In this document: piece by piece, positions 1 through 11,370 of the stretch
Numbering within the stretch: position 1 is the first letter of the stretch
Layout: every line of letters starts with the position of its first letter
Assembly (NCBI GenBank): GCA_037576195.1
Contig: CM075103.1
Location: 30,960,723-31,024,722 of the forward strand
Length of the DNA stretch: 64,000 nt
Direction: 5' to 3'
Source of the DNA: Phytoseiulus persimilis
Taxonomy: Eukaryota; Arthropoda; Arachnida; Mesostigmata; Phytoseiidae
Made by a program: the position numbers and the translations under genes
The notes under the pieces: model-generated
The model's database searches: none
Seen by the model: the letters and a program-made list of their open reading frames with translations, nothing else
Told to the model about the DNA's origin: nothing

Positions 1-312
1 TGCTCAACACCAAGAGCCGACAAAACTCCCGAGACCCTTCCATAGACATGAAATGCGCTCGATGTGGCGCCCCGGAAACCGACAAACATGTCATTCTGGA
101 ATGCGAGGAAGGAAAGTACTCCCAGACGGAATTCGCGCACCGATTAGGACTTCACCCTGATTCAACAGCGAGGGACCTGAGAAGGACGATGGATATCCTA
201 AGGCGATGGGAGAACAACGAACTATGATCTGTGAGCGCAATAAAATTCACCCCTGAAACGAAAGGGAACATATGTGCATATGTAAGGTCCAATAGAATCA
301 AATCAAATCAAA
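1..312 (+). mobile_element. 3' end of a LINE (non-LTR retrotransposon), truncated by window edge
   Basis: An open frame runs from base 3 to a TGA at 225-227 (74 codons). It holds a zinc-knuckle-like motif, CARCGAPETDKHVILEC (C-x2-C-x8-H-x4-C), followed by a charged tail ending RRWENNEL. Such a C-terminal Cys/His motif after the reverse transcriptase and RNase H parts is known from I-, R1- and Jockey-type LINEs. The roughly 80-bp 3' untranslated part ends in short A-rich tandem units (TCAAA repeated, about 298-311), a usual LINE tail. The 5' part lies outside the window. A diverged relative of the last codons and the 3' UTR occurs on the minus strand at 22644-22900. The clade is inference. Confidence 0.75.
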
Positions 313-1822
313 CTACCGCACGCTTGTGCTGGACGGTTCGAATCCCATTTTTAAGCCGATCAAGTCCGGCTTTTCTCCACTACGGGTTCCGTGATGTTCC
401 GAGGCTCTTTGGACACCCATTTTGGGGTTATTGTTGTGCGAGGGCAATCTGGGGTTGGAGTCGCGTGGCGGAAATACCTCCACGGGAAGTGATACATGCT
501 CAGGAAACGATCTAACGGAGAGATCATGAGGGCCGAACTGCCCGAGGAGAAAGACGAAGAAAAAACGTGCCAAGCACTGACGGCAGCCGAGATACATACT
601 AAGCGCGCTCTCCTTGTCTCACAACTCAGCGGAGCTGCTTACAAGAAACAGGTTTCGATTGAAGTATCCTGAACGCTGCTCCCAAGATCTTCGGCCTCTG
701 GTGTTGAGATGATTGTTGCGAGCACTTTTTCTCCACATTGAGCGGCTTCTCGGACAGTCAGGGCCCGACGGATGATCAACAGAATGGTTCTCCGCTGATA
801 ACAGAGCACAGGTTATTCCGGTTCCGATCACCGAGATTGACCCACTGAACACTTTCGGAATTCTTCAAGGACACATCAAGTGCTTAGGAAGGTGCGAAAA
901 TCTCCCATTCGCAAACCGTCCGAAGCATTATGCGCCGCCAACCCCTCATCACGTCACTTGGCCAACCTCACTTGGATTCGAAGCCGTAATCGTGCCCATT
1001 TCTACCGCGTAGGTAACGTTCCGTATAAATACCCGGCAGTCCGGGAACAAAGAATAAGCTCCTCACGAACGATTTACTTGGCTCCAATTCTATGATATTT
1101 CTGTAGTAACGGAAAGATTTCTCTCGGAGATTTGTCCTCACTTCTTCGAAGAATGAAACGTTTGGAGTCCGCCACCTCCCGATGCGCCGCCCAGTTCGAA
1201 ATGCAGATCAAGAAAGGACGTGGGACCAGGGATAGAACTTCGAAAGTATCCACGTTGAGTTTTCTGGGGGGGGATGGATATAAAGTCGAGATATAGAGAA
1301 ACTGATCGTCGATAGTCAGCACTCCCATTGCGTCTTCCAACTCGAGAATACACCGCATCACTAGCGGAGATAGGATGGTCCCAGCTCCCGGAAGCTGTTT
1401 CCTCCTTTCCTTCATAGTCCTGCACAATACGAGAGAATTCCTTACATTCTGAAAACTCCAAGCACCGGGTGTTCACACATCCTTATCAGTTTGTCACACC
1501 GCACCATTTTTTGGCGCCGGGTGGTGCTCTGAGAAGCAAAGGACTTTGGAAGAGTTCCGAAGCTATCTCTCGCTGCCGACATAGCTCGGTTTCAATGATC
1601 CAATGACAAGAAGAGCATAGTCACTTTCTTACTCTCGGCTGGTACGCTCCTTCACCCGCCTCGAAGTCTGGCGTCTTCCGGATTGAACTCGGGCGTTGTG
1701 GTCTCGTAGAGATCAGTTTTTTTTTCCCCAACCCGAAACCACCGTTATTCCGGGAATTTCATCCGCAGTTGACAATCGCGGTTCATCGCGTAAGGTCTAA
1801 CCTAGAGTGTAGGGCACATTTA
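313..1822. other. No recognisable gene
   Basis: Only short open frames with no recognisable domain. A TATA-like TATAAATA string occurs near 1024, but no gene is seen downstream of it. The B-box-like string GGTTCGAATCC at about 331 lacks a pairing T-arm and a tRNA body. Confidence 0.5.
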
Positions 1823-1895
1823 CAGGGTGGTCATCGTGAGTCGGGAACTTTTTCACCTTCTCTTATTTTGCTCATTCATCGGTGAAAAATGATCC
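1823..1895 (+). repeat. Solo terminal repeat of the 62.9-kb MITE family
   Basis: The stretch starts CAGGGTGGTCATCGTGAGTC after a TA dinucleotide. It matches both terminal inverted repeats of the MITE at 62873-63398 over about 70 bases, including the CGGTGAAAAAT at its inner edge. I found no opposite end in the following kilobase, so it is probably a truncated or rearranged copy. Confidence 0.7.
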
Positions 1896-3500
1896 GATTC
1901 TATGAACCATGCTCTCGCGATCCATGTATAGCTCGGAGGGTTGCGCATATTGTCCCTCAACATATGATATGATCACAGGATGATTGTGATTATGAATACA
2001 ACTTTTGGACCTGAGGGTCGAAATTATGATCATGATTATGATTTTGCTCAACACTGGAGGACAAATGTTCCTTCAGAACCGACTGTTGGCTCTCCGTCTT
2101 CGGGAGACCCCAGTAAGTTGAGTTTTCATTGCGGCAATGCTGGAGAACGTAGCCCGTAGCGGAGCGCGAGAGGGACATGTACGATTTTATGATCTCGATT
2201 CTATGAACATATGGCCCATGCCTCGGCGCTCTCGTTTCGTTCCGAGACCCACTCACCGAGGCTAAAACCGCTTTTTCGGAATCATCATTTTAACTATGCC
2301 CATCATGCCTTCGTTCCCCACGCTGAAGTATCCTACGTTCGAACGCGTCAATCTGGTGTTTGAACACAACCGGGCTTTTTCTTTCCTCGAATAAAAAAAT
2401 ATGGAGAGAGCCTGAAAGCTTCAAAAAAAAAAACTTTCGTTCGAATTTGAAGCAAAACTGCGGGCTATGACGTATCATACGTCGAAGAGGCAATCTTCGA
2501 GCCGCTCCACAGAATGCAATTAATGACATGTTCATTCTCCGCTCGACCTCTATTACCATTGTCATTGCCCGCACCGCGGCTCTTTCGCTTGGAATTGGTA
2601 TTTGCTTCCGGTGGTCACAATCTTGGAGCTGAGTCCTTGGAAAGATGAAAATGGTTTGGCCTCTCTATCCCATGACAGATTGAAACTGATTCGTCGCAAA
2701 GAAAAGAATACGACTGACGTGGAGATTTTTTTTTATCGAGGTTTATATTGCAAGATCGACCGCAGAGGAGCTCGGACCCATGCGAGGTCATACAGGCGCC
2801 TGTCTCCGTTTGCATTCGTTTCGTTACCGAGATTACGATGTATTATAGAACCTCATGGAGAAGCTCGGACCCATGGCTCGGGTTTGGGCAAACGGAATCC
2901 AGCGTTTACATAGCCTCTCTAGTTCACGACCGCTTCCTTGAGAATCGGGCTCGTGCGGAATAAGGTTCTGAAGGTCGAGTCCTCCGCAAAACCGAATCAA
3001 CAACGCAGGGCGGATACAAACGACGCAGTCTACACTGCTTTTTCCGTTGCGGGGCACAATTTCCGTGTCAGAATCCGAGTCTGGCCAGGAGTCAGGATCG
3101 TCGCTGGGAGCCCAAACAACCGAAATTTGAATTCTCAGGCGCAAACCATCCATCACGCTTGGAGAACGGCGAGAAGGCGAGGCGGGCGAGGGTGCACCAA
3201 AGCTTACCCATGGATCTCAGTCGCGGAATCTTCGATGTGCTAGAAGTGGTACAGCTCCACTCTTCCGCTGTCGTAGCTCAGGATGACACGCACACGAGGT
3301 TTGTCGGGGACCGGACTGCATGGACGTGATTCCGGCGTGCACGCCGCTAACGCTGTTGTACTTTAACTGACCAAACGAGGTAGCCGTGTGGTGATGGCCA
3401 CTCACGAGTGCCAGGGAAGCATCCCCGGAAACGCTCTGCTGGATTCGCGACAACACGTTTGCTTACACGACCGTTCCCCCGAACGGATGATCCGGAATCA
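1896..3500. other. No recognisable gene
   Basis: Short open frames on both strands without recognisable domains. Around 1970-2045 the sequence is rich in ATGATTATGA-type words resembling the minisatellite at 3732-3960. At about 3241-3300 the minus strand reads a short SPRY-like phrase, but no domain can be supported. Confidence 0.4.
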
Positions 3501-3513
3501 TGGAGGCGGAGTC

Positions 3514-3640
3514 ACCTCCATGGACTCCAAATAGTATGGTCAGATCGATCTCGGAAATTCCTCCATGGACTCCAAATAGTATGGTCAGATCGATCTCGGA
3601 AATTCCTCCTTGGACTTCACAGAAATCGTGGTCAGACTCA
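3514..3640. repeat. 45-bp tandem repeat, two exact and two decayed units
   Basis: A 45-bp unit beginning CCTCCATGGACTCCAAATAG occurs twice head to tail with no difference seen. A decayed copy starts at about 3605, and a partial one precedes the array. The unit is a multiple of three, so the minus-strand frame reads a repeated 15-residue phrase containing ISEIDLTILFGVHGG. No gene around it is recognised, so coding status is open. Confidence 0.75.
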
Positions 3641-3731
3641 CTCTCAGAAGCCTGATTTTTGACATTGTTTAGGATGAACAATCATCACTTGATTATCATT
3701 ATGATTACCAGTCATATTCAAGATATGATCA

Positions 3732-3960
3732 TTTGGAGAATCATAACTCGATTATCATCATGATCATTCGAATAATCATAACCTGGTTATGATTATTTGG
3801 AGAATCATAACTTGATTATCATCATGATCATTCGAATAATCATAACCTGGTTATGATTATTTAGAGAATCATAACTTGATCATGATTATTTGGCGAAATC
3901 GATTATGATTATCTTGAGAATCATAAGTTGAATATCATTATGATTATTCGGATGATCGTT
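3732..3960. repeat. AT-rich 64-bp minisatellite with internal palindrome
   Basis: A unit of about 64 bp starting GAGAATCATAACTYGATTAT is repeated nearly exactly at about 3736 and 3800, with a decayed third copy. Each full unit holds the palindrome AATAATCATAACC-T-GGTTATGATTATT, with 13-base arms and a one-base centre, at 3771-3797 and 3835-3861. Similar words occur at 1970-2045 and 62500-62640. Confidence 0.85.
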
Positions 3961-3965
3961 AGAAT

Positions 3966-5004
3966 GCGGCTCTGGGGCTGAACTTGATCATAACTAATAA
4001 TCATGATCATGTGGATTGTGCGCGTTTATCCACCCATATACTCGCTGTGAAGACTGGTTGGCTTAACTATTCCCATGGCTTCACTGTCCGTCAGAAATAT
4101 TCGTCTGACAACAAGCGAGGCACGTGGACAGACTTACGAGACCAAATGGCCAAATTGACACCGAGAAATTTGTCCGAACGCTTTTGCCGCTGCCAGGAGG
4201 TGGGCGAACAGCATCTTCTGTGATTCCTGCGAGCGTTCTCCAGCTGCAGCATTCCAAGATCCGAATCCTGCATGGTTGAGGAACATACATGTGCGGACAC
4301 CTTGGGTGGACAGAGCTCCTGCGATCATCGGTTCAAGAGGGCATGTCATTGTCAGATCGAATCGGGTCGCTTCAACAGAAGCTCTGAGAATGTCGTCACC
4401 GCCGGGCCAAGGCGGCTCGCCTCAGAACGTGGATTTCTTCCGGCCTGCCATGTGCTTCGGGAATACCAAGCCTCCAGAGTCAGCGGTGAGAAACACCAGA
4501 GAGAACTAGCTGGCGGTTCGAGAAATGTGAGACATTAAATAACAAAGAAGTTGGCATTCGTTTATTGGTTCATTGCACTGGATTCGCATGGACTCGAGCG
4601 ATACTTTCGTCCATGTTCATCTCCGCCCCCAAACCGAACATCGGATTGGTTTGAGGGGTCCTCTCTTGCGATTTCTATATTGCTCGCTCTGATCAAAAAA
4701 ATAAAACAAAGCCGTGTCCCACCGACCTTCATGGTCTCCCCGGACTCGTCGACCTTGAAAAGTGGCATACTCTAGGACTAGGTCGTGACTAACTCGTTAT
4801 ATACACAATCGAAACTCCTCTCTGACCAACAGATTCCGCAACGCATGGCTCACAAGCACGATACCGGAAAGATAGACGGCACCGGTGAATTCCAGAGATC
4901 CGTATTTACAATAGAAATCCATAAGCTCACGACTCAGACCCCACAAAGAGGCTGTTCCTTCACCTGGGCCATCTACCTAATCGCTCCCGGTTGAGTCCGG
5001 TCAA
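3966..5004. other. No recognisable gene
   Basis: No domain recognised on either strand. The right end, just below 5005, should be close to the 3' end of the FUT8 transcript. Confidence 0.4.
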
Positions 5005-5010
5005 TTTATT
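5005..5010 (-). terminator. Polyadenylation signal AATAAA for FUT8
   Basis: TTTATT on the plus strand reads AATAAA on the minus strand. It lies about 255 nt downstream of the FUT8 stop codon, a sensible 3' UTR length. Confidence 0.6.
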
Positions 5011-5264
5011 AGAAATTTCTCTCGAAACGATTGAGTTCAGCTACAGCAAACACATACCTCTGCACCGGCCTCATCAAGTAGCGAGGAAGATGCATTTCGG
5101 TGTTGATTGCAATAATATGCAAGCTCGGAGACTCTCGCCGCTCAGGAAATAGTTCGGAATCAATCGAAAAAACGGAATAGCCATCGAGTGATGGTCAAGC
5201 CATCTTATGCGGTCTGCTACTTGTGCTATTCTTCAGAGTAAATGCTGGCTGGGTTCGAATTGTT

Positions 5265-8126
5265 CTATAATATGAAATCGCCGAAATCCACGGCGTCGAC
5301 GTGTTCTTTCGTTTTGAATGACGGGTAAAGACCACGCTGCTTGGTTCTCCTGTTGATTCCTTTCGAGAAACCGTCCCAATGGTTACCGGCGATGCCGAGA
5401 ATATCTCCTTTCTTGAATGCGATCTCTCCTTCAGCCGTAGACTGCAGGTTATCTTGGACGGCTTCCTCATCATGATCTTTCTGACCTCCGAAGTAGAATA
5501 TGTCGTCCAAGCTCTGGCACCTGCAACAACAGATGTAATATCAGTCAACAGCCGACTACGTGACTCAGCTCCAGGTGTGTTCCATCCAATGCACGGCTTT
5601 GAAGTTACCTCTGTGACGCGTCCGGGTACCTTAGTTGCATCAGTTCAAAAGCCACTCGACACACCTGTGCGAACAGTTGGTGAGTTATTCAAGACGCTAA
5701 TTCCCAGCTTTCGTGGCGCGGGCATGTGTCGCCACAACTGGAGGCTGTCGACCTCGAAAATTATTTCAAAGCTAAGCTCAAGAAAAAGGCAGCCCCCTGA
5801 GGAATTTTCAGTTGAAGAAAAGAAGGCCATACGTTTTCACGGGAATCAAGGTACCGACCTGAGAGGATAATGTGCAAACCAGGTAATCACTCTGAGCAAG
5901 CATATGAATGTCAGCTATGACTCCACGAAGGGACTCCACCGAGTATCTGGGGAAATAGAAACATGGAGCATCTTCGTTTTCCTAATCGTATGGCGGATTC
6001 TGTGAGATACAACGTCTATCCTCACCGGCTCTTCAGGGCTGCGCTCGCAGCTATGTTTTGGTCCCCTGCGAACTCGTAATCGGGGTAGAGCTTGGCCGCG
6101 TCCTTCAACACGGAGGCTTCGTCCGACGCAATGTACACTCGCCGTTTATCCAACGGACCATGCAACGCCTCGTGTCTAGAAATGAAGAACAGTTGATCCC
6201 CATTCTAGGTTCGCGACATCGGACTTCCAGGAACAAGACACCCATCGAGTGTTAGATCGTGTACTCACTTATCGAAATATTCCGAGACCCATGACATGTA
6301 CTCTTCGATACCGTGATAGGAAGCTTCGGTACCGATTTTATCCGTGCGTCGTACGTGGATTCCTACGTAAGGTCCCTTCAGTCCGTGATGATCCTGCACC
6401 TAGAAACAAACAAACGAACAGATGACCCAGCGAGCAGATGAGGAGCTCTATCAGAAACGTGCTCCAGTCCAAAAAATACTCTCTAATGCTCGCTGATCAC
6501 GAAAGCTGAAGACTCACTTCTTTTAGAAAGCTGGTCGTTCCTTTTTGTGGTCTCTGCAGGAAACCAACGATTTGGGATATCCACCACAACGCGGGATTGG
6601 CATGGAGTTGACTTAGCCGAGGAACTAAGGCTTTCGGTACAGCCAGTGGAAGACAATCCGGTTTCTGAGATAAGCTATCGATGATCGGTAGCTCAATGTT
6701 CACGACCTGGAATCCCCACAATGGGCAATTTTGTTAGGCAACGACTCGAACAAGTCGCAAGAGGCCACGGGTTGGATCAGATCATGGCTCTGCTTCAAAA
6801 AAACCGCCGCACCACGACTCATGATGAGGGGTGATCGGAATAAAAATACTCGTCGCTCAGTTCTCTGCCATTATAGAGAAGATGCGGTGGAGCCCGAGCT
6901 GCAGGTAACATTATTAGGAGCTATTTCCAGTTCACTTCATTTTGCTCAGTCTACCCGAAAATCTCCGGCCCCATTGCCGGTACTGTAGTCATGCATCGTT
7001 AGCATTCGGGTACGCACCTCGTCTCCACTAGGATATTTCTGCTTGGTGCCCCCTGTTTCCGCTATGCAGGAGTTACTGACTGGCTGGAAAATGTCCTCGA
7101 ATCCGCGCGGGTTGTAGCGCCAACCTTTGGACTGTAGGATCAGAGTTCGTTTCATGGATATGGCCATGATCATGCAATAGGTGGCATGGTGCAACTGACA
7201 GCCGTATCCACAGCCTTTGTTGAGATTGCAGAACAGTTTCTTCGCTGACGAGCAGTCCGCTGGATTTTGGAGGGCTCGGATCCTGCAGAATAAGTTCCCG
7301 ATTGAGGCCAGATGATTCGCAATTTTCAGAACTCTTCCCCACACTCGCGCGCTTCCGCCAAAGTCAATTAGCATAATCCTTGCTCCTTTCCCAAAGCGAG
7401 GAGGATCTCCCGAGAAAGCTGCAAGTACTCGAGTCGGACAAGGCGCTCTATACGGATGGGGAGTGCGGTGGAGAACTTGGAATTCTCACCTCTCCAAAAC
7501 GACACTCTGTAAATCCGCGGATTCCTGTTTCCTCCATTTCTCGTAACCGTCTCTGAGCTTCATCCTCTCCAGGTTAACGAGCGCTGACAGTTGTCGTTCG
7601 TAAACGCCTTGACGGATACTTTTGTAAACGTCACGGTCAGAGCCTTTGGCATCCTTGAGAAGTTTGTCGAGCTGTGCCCTCGCGAAGAACCAGAGCTCCT
7701 TCACATCGTTCTCAGCCGCTCTCCGATACAACTCGTAGTCTTTGGGTGGTGCAAGTTTCAGTTCTTGCTGAGGGAGCGGTTTACCCCCGTTCAAAGCTTG
7801 AATCACTAATCTCAGCTCTGTGTTTTGCCGTTTGAGATCTTCCAGCTCATCAAGTGCTCTGTTGACTCTGGAATGCATACATGGTCACAGCCGTTGATGC
7901 CATCAGTGCAGTCATGATCGACAATAAGCGGCGGTAATTCAACATTGCAAAACGCACACTCTCCGCTCTCCATATCCGGCTGCTGTGACACAGAAACAAC
8001 ATACCTGGCAGTTATCTGATCCTCTGATATTCCGGGTCGCAGGAAAGAACCACTCATTAGGATGACAACCAGTAGCCACACAACTAGCGATAATATCACC
8101 AAGCGGGTGAGAGGAGGCGGCATCAT
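5265..8126 (-). CDS. FUT8: Alpha-(1,6)-fucosyltransferase, nine coding exons
   Basis: This enzyme transfers fucose from GDP-fucose to the innermost GlcNAc of N-glycans in the Golgi (GT23 family). Exons, 5' to 3' on the minus strand: 8126-8005, 7867-7490, 7282-7018, 6706-6518, 6399-6269, 6175-6026, 5946-5859, 5664-5609, 5520-5265. Phases agree throughout and give 544 residues (human FUT8: 575). Visible parts: a type II membrane anchor at residues 9-29, a coiled coil at about 42-66, [20 protein letters not shown] early in the catalytic part, [13 protein letters not shown] at about 331-343 with the GDP-fucose-binding arginines, [12 protein letters not shown] then [13 protein letters not shown], and a C-terminal SH3 domain (DIFYFGGQ to GLYPSFK). 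The start is an ATG doublet; the first fits the anchor. The 6399 acceptor could instead be 6393, removing two codons. No break is seen, so it looks functional. Upstream promoter elements were not identified. Confidence 0.96.
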
Positions 8127-11100
8127 GATTTATTGCTTCGGGGACACAACCAACCGACCGACCGACCAAGCAGCCTTTCAATCTGAGAAGTGAGTCGGAA
8201 CACGCGTTATTAAATTCTCAGAGCCAACGATAATGAAGCAAGAAGTAGCAATCGAGACGTACTTTTCGAAGCTGTCTCAAAGATGGGGAAAAGGCCACGT
8301 CGGCTCAGTTGGTCACCGTCCACTGTCACATTACATCTGTTCGGTGCCCCTCCTCTGAAACATCAATACCCGAGATCAGCATTTGAACAAAGCGCTATGG
8401 AACTTATCAAGGCCGAACATAGGATGCGACCTGTCCAATATAACCACCAGAGATCAATCCAGATAAGGTGTCGAATTTCTACGAAGACCCTGGTTCCCAG
8501 AGGTGGACCACCACAACGCAATCACTTCAGTGTGATTCAGGCTCTAGGATTAATAAATCATGCTGATGGCGGAAATTCGTTTCCTGCTCTTGGCAAGAGC
8601 TGACCATCCTCCTCTCTTACTCTATTCATGAATGAAATCCGAGTAGAACAGCTTCCGAGATCACTTCCACTCCCACATCACTGTGCAATGTTTTCAGCAG
8701 ATTTTCAACTAATTGTGAGCTGGAGCACTTCGGGTAGAACACAACATTCGGAAGCTAACCGCTCCCAGACAGAAATTACATCCTCAAAGTTTATCTGCTC
8801 TGCCACTTTACATCTCTTCTCCCGGTGGCTCTCGCCTCTATCCCCATTTCGCACTGAGTTCCGCGTTTTACTTAACGCTCGGAGCACTTCCGTGCGATAC
8901 ACCATACTCGGGTGGCTCTCATCAGCGGTGATGTAAATCACTGCGAACTCCGTGGATTGGACTCCATGTGAGATGTTCATTAGCCTTGTGACCGAGCATT
9001 AGCATCTCTGGGTCGATTTCGACGCCAGTAGATCCCGTATTTCACCGAGCTTAAGGGCTGATGAAGCTTCTTCAAATCGCGCGCGAAATGAGGCAGGAGT
9101 CTTCGGTAGCCCCTTCCGTCTCTGCTCAGCCGATGTTTGGGATCACCTATCCCCTCCTGAGTGCTGGATCTTCGGAAAGCCTCTCTGAAAAGAACCTCAT
9201 CATTCGAGAACCATGATCCCGGGCGAATCGCCTTTGCGAGCAGAAGAGTTTGGTTGATGCGGTTGTGTCGCTTGCTACTGAGGTTCCGTGCGTTAGAGAG
9301 AAGTTGTTGTGTTCTGTTTCATGCACAGAAGAGCCTTCATCCTATCCAACTGGTGCGATAGGGCTGGTGGATGGATCGAATCTGTTGGAACCCAACGTAG
9401 ATTCTTTTCCTGCTCAGAAGGAGGCTTCTATCTTCGGAGAGTCGCAGCCTCGAGGATCATGGGTGAGTTCTGCTCTACGTGATTGTTGGGTACGGATGTC
9501 AATTATCTGTCAATTCGTTGATAAGGTGTAAGCTTTCGGCGTCTTAGAGGCATGATAGTTTGCTGTCACGATCTGCTGGCTTTGAGAGCGACGAGGCGAA
9601 CTCCGGCCGAACTGATCATGCATGATCACGATGGTTTTCTCAGGGGATGGTTTGCTGTCGTTGTAAGACGGCCTCTCGCGTGCGTAGTTAGTGTGATTGT
9701 CGATTAGGGTCTCGAAGAGTTCCACCACTGGACTCGATGGCACGTCACCCAGCGAGTGCCATCCCAGAGGCGCTCCCGAACGATTGTTTGGAAGGAACTC
9801 CTATGGCCATGGTGGCAACTTGGCAACGCGAGCCAGTTTCTCTGACGATCAGCTCGTTGTGGAATGCCCATGTCACCTCCTGGAAGCTCGCATAATCTCG
9901 AGAAGTTGCTACCGCAGGTCGATATCCACTCCAAAATCGGTATGACAGCACGGGGAGAATGATTCGTGGAGAACAGGTGCTGTCGCCATCTGTAGAGCCG
10001 AGGGGACGGTTGGGATATTGGGCATACTCACTCTAAAGAATCATGGCTGCGATTACATCATGAATTCGATGGAGATTGCTCGCGATGACATCCGGGAAAA
10101 CGGAACGCGTGAAGCGGAAAAGTCGCTGTCGCTCTGCGCCCTGGCTTTCCAGGAATGATTGAGCTGATTGAGTTTCTGACTCCGCTTCGTTCCATGGCAC
10201 AGATGTGCCCTGGAGCTATGAGAATGAGATTGGTTCTGACACGCTCGATTCCTCAATGTCATGAGGAGCTGTATAGTCCGTTCTGTTTCAGACTCAACTC
10301 GAGCCGCCTGTACCGCGGAGTTGATGTTCGGTGCGATCTGAACCGGGAATGAGCTCGGTATGTGGTTGTCGGTTGGGTTGGGCCAACGAGCAGGAACTGC
10401 TGCGCTCACCGAAAGTCGGCTTCCCCTTGTGCGTGTCATTGATGGCCCCTCCTTGCGACTGAAGAGAATTGATTCCAAAAGTGTCTCGCGGCGCCATCGC
10501 AAGATAGTCCAGAACTCAGGCCTTTCTCTCCCTAGACTTGAAGCGTTCGACTACGTTTGTGCTGGCTTCCGTGTGAGTGCTCACATCGATTGCGTGCTAG
10601 TTTCCCCGTATAGAAGTGGAATCACGCCACGAAACGGAAATCCGGTGACAGTTTTAGTAGAAGGACAGCGAGGCGGTGATGGTTGCACGGCTCACATCGA
10701 CCTGGCGACACGCGTCGCCGATTAAACGAGATTGACGAGATTACGACTGTCTTAGTGTCTGAGCCCTATTGCGCGAAGTTGCCTCCTGTAGAACCCGCTG
10801 CGGGAAGAAGCCGCGCCTTCAGAAAGTGTCCTGCGGCGCAGATTAACGGAGTTGTTGGGGCGTCCGTACTCATACGAAAAGTCCACATTTGGATGGGCGC
10901 ACAGGATGAGCTTCTGAAATTGATGTACAGGACAACCGCGAATATATCAACTGATTCGTGCAGGAAACAAGATCATATAATAGAGACTCGATGTTATAGA
11001 GGGTCGATATTTGAAGGGTTGATATAATCATGGTGGCATTGTACCTGATGGCACCTGAAAATCGCCGTGGAGTTTCGTGTGGAAAGAACCGTCCAGTTCA

Positions 11101-11330
11101 CGGAATCGAACGGTTTTTAAGGATGTTCTACCCTTTGCTTATTGTTTCGGAGGCTTCCGATTGTGCACTCCAGCTCTCATCGCTGCGCACGATGATTGCT
11201 CGAAGTCGAAGAGCTATACGTGGGTACACGCGAACTAAGGCCAATTCGAGCATGCTGTCGTGTGGAGTTGCTAGCTCACACCCGGGAGAAAATTCGAACT
11301 GAGCGTATCCTTTGCTCTCCCCTCAACAGA
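8127..11330. other. No recognisable gene between FUT8 and SIRT2
   Basis: The FUT8 and SIRT2 genes diverge from this 3.2-kb interval, so it should hold both promoters. A short ACCG tetranucleotide run lies at 8151-8166, just upstream of FUT8. Several open frames of 60 to 150 codons occur on both strands, none recognised. One plus-strand stretch at 10060-10155 (starting MNSMEIARDDIREN) looks protein-like but stops after 32 codons. A pyrimidine-rich acceptor-like string ends at about 11331, so an upstream SIRT2 exon is possible. Confidence 0.4.
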
Positions 11331-11370
11331 AGACCACAGCAACAAAGCGAGCAGCGACGTAGACAAGGCT

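Noticed and set aside
331-342. tRNA B-box-like string GGTTCGAATCC
   Set aside because: The flanking bases do not form a T-arm, and no A box or acceptor stem is present at the right distance.
1024-1031. TATAAATA as a core promoter (also near 30283)
   Set aside because: No gene begins downstream of either site.
3220-3310. Minus-strand phrase RVRVILSYDSGRVELYHF resembling a SPRY edge strand
   Set aside because: Upstream codons in that frame show no further SPRY motif, and stops occur close by.
8705-8980. Shared ITADES / VDDEQS / EDES phrases at 8.9, 19.0, 21.8 and 31.3 kb as a gene family
   Set aside because: The match is six residues or fewer and does not extend. It is best explained by chance.
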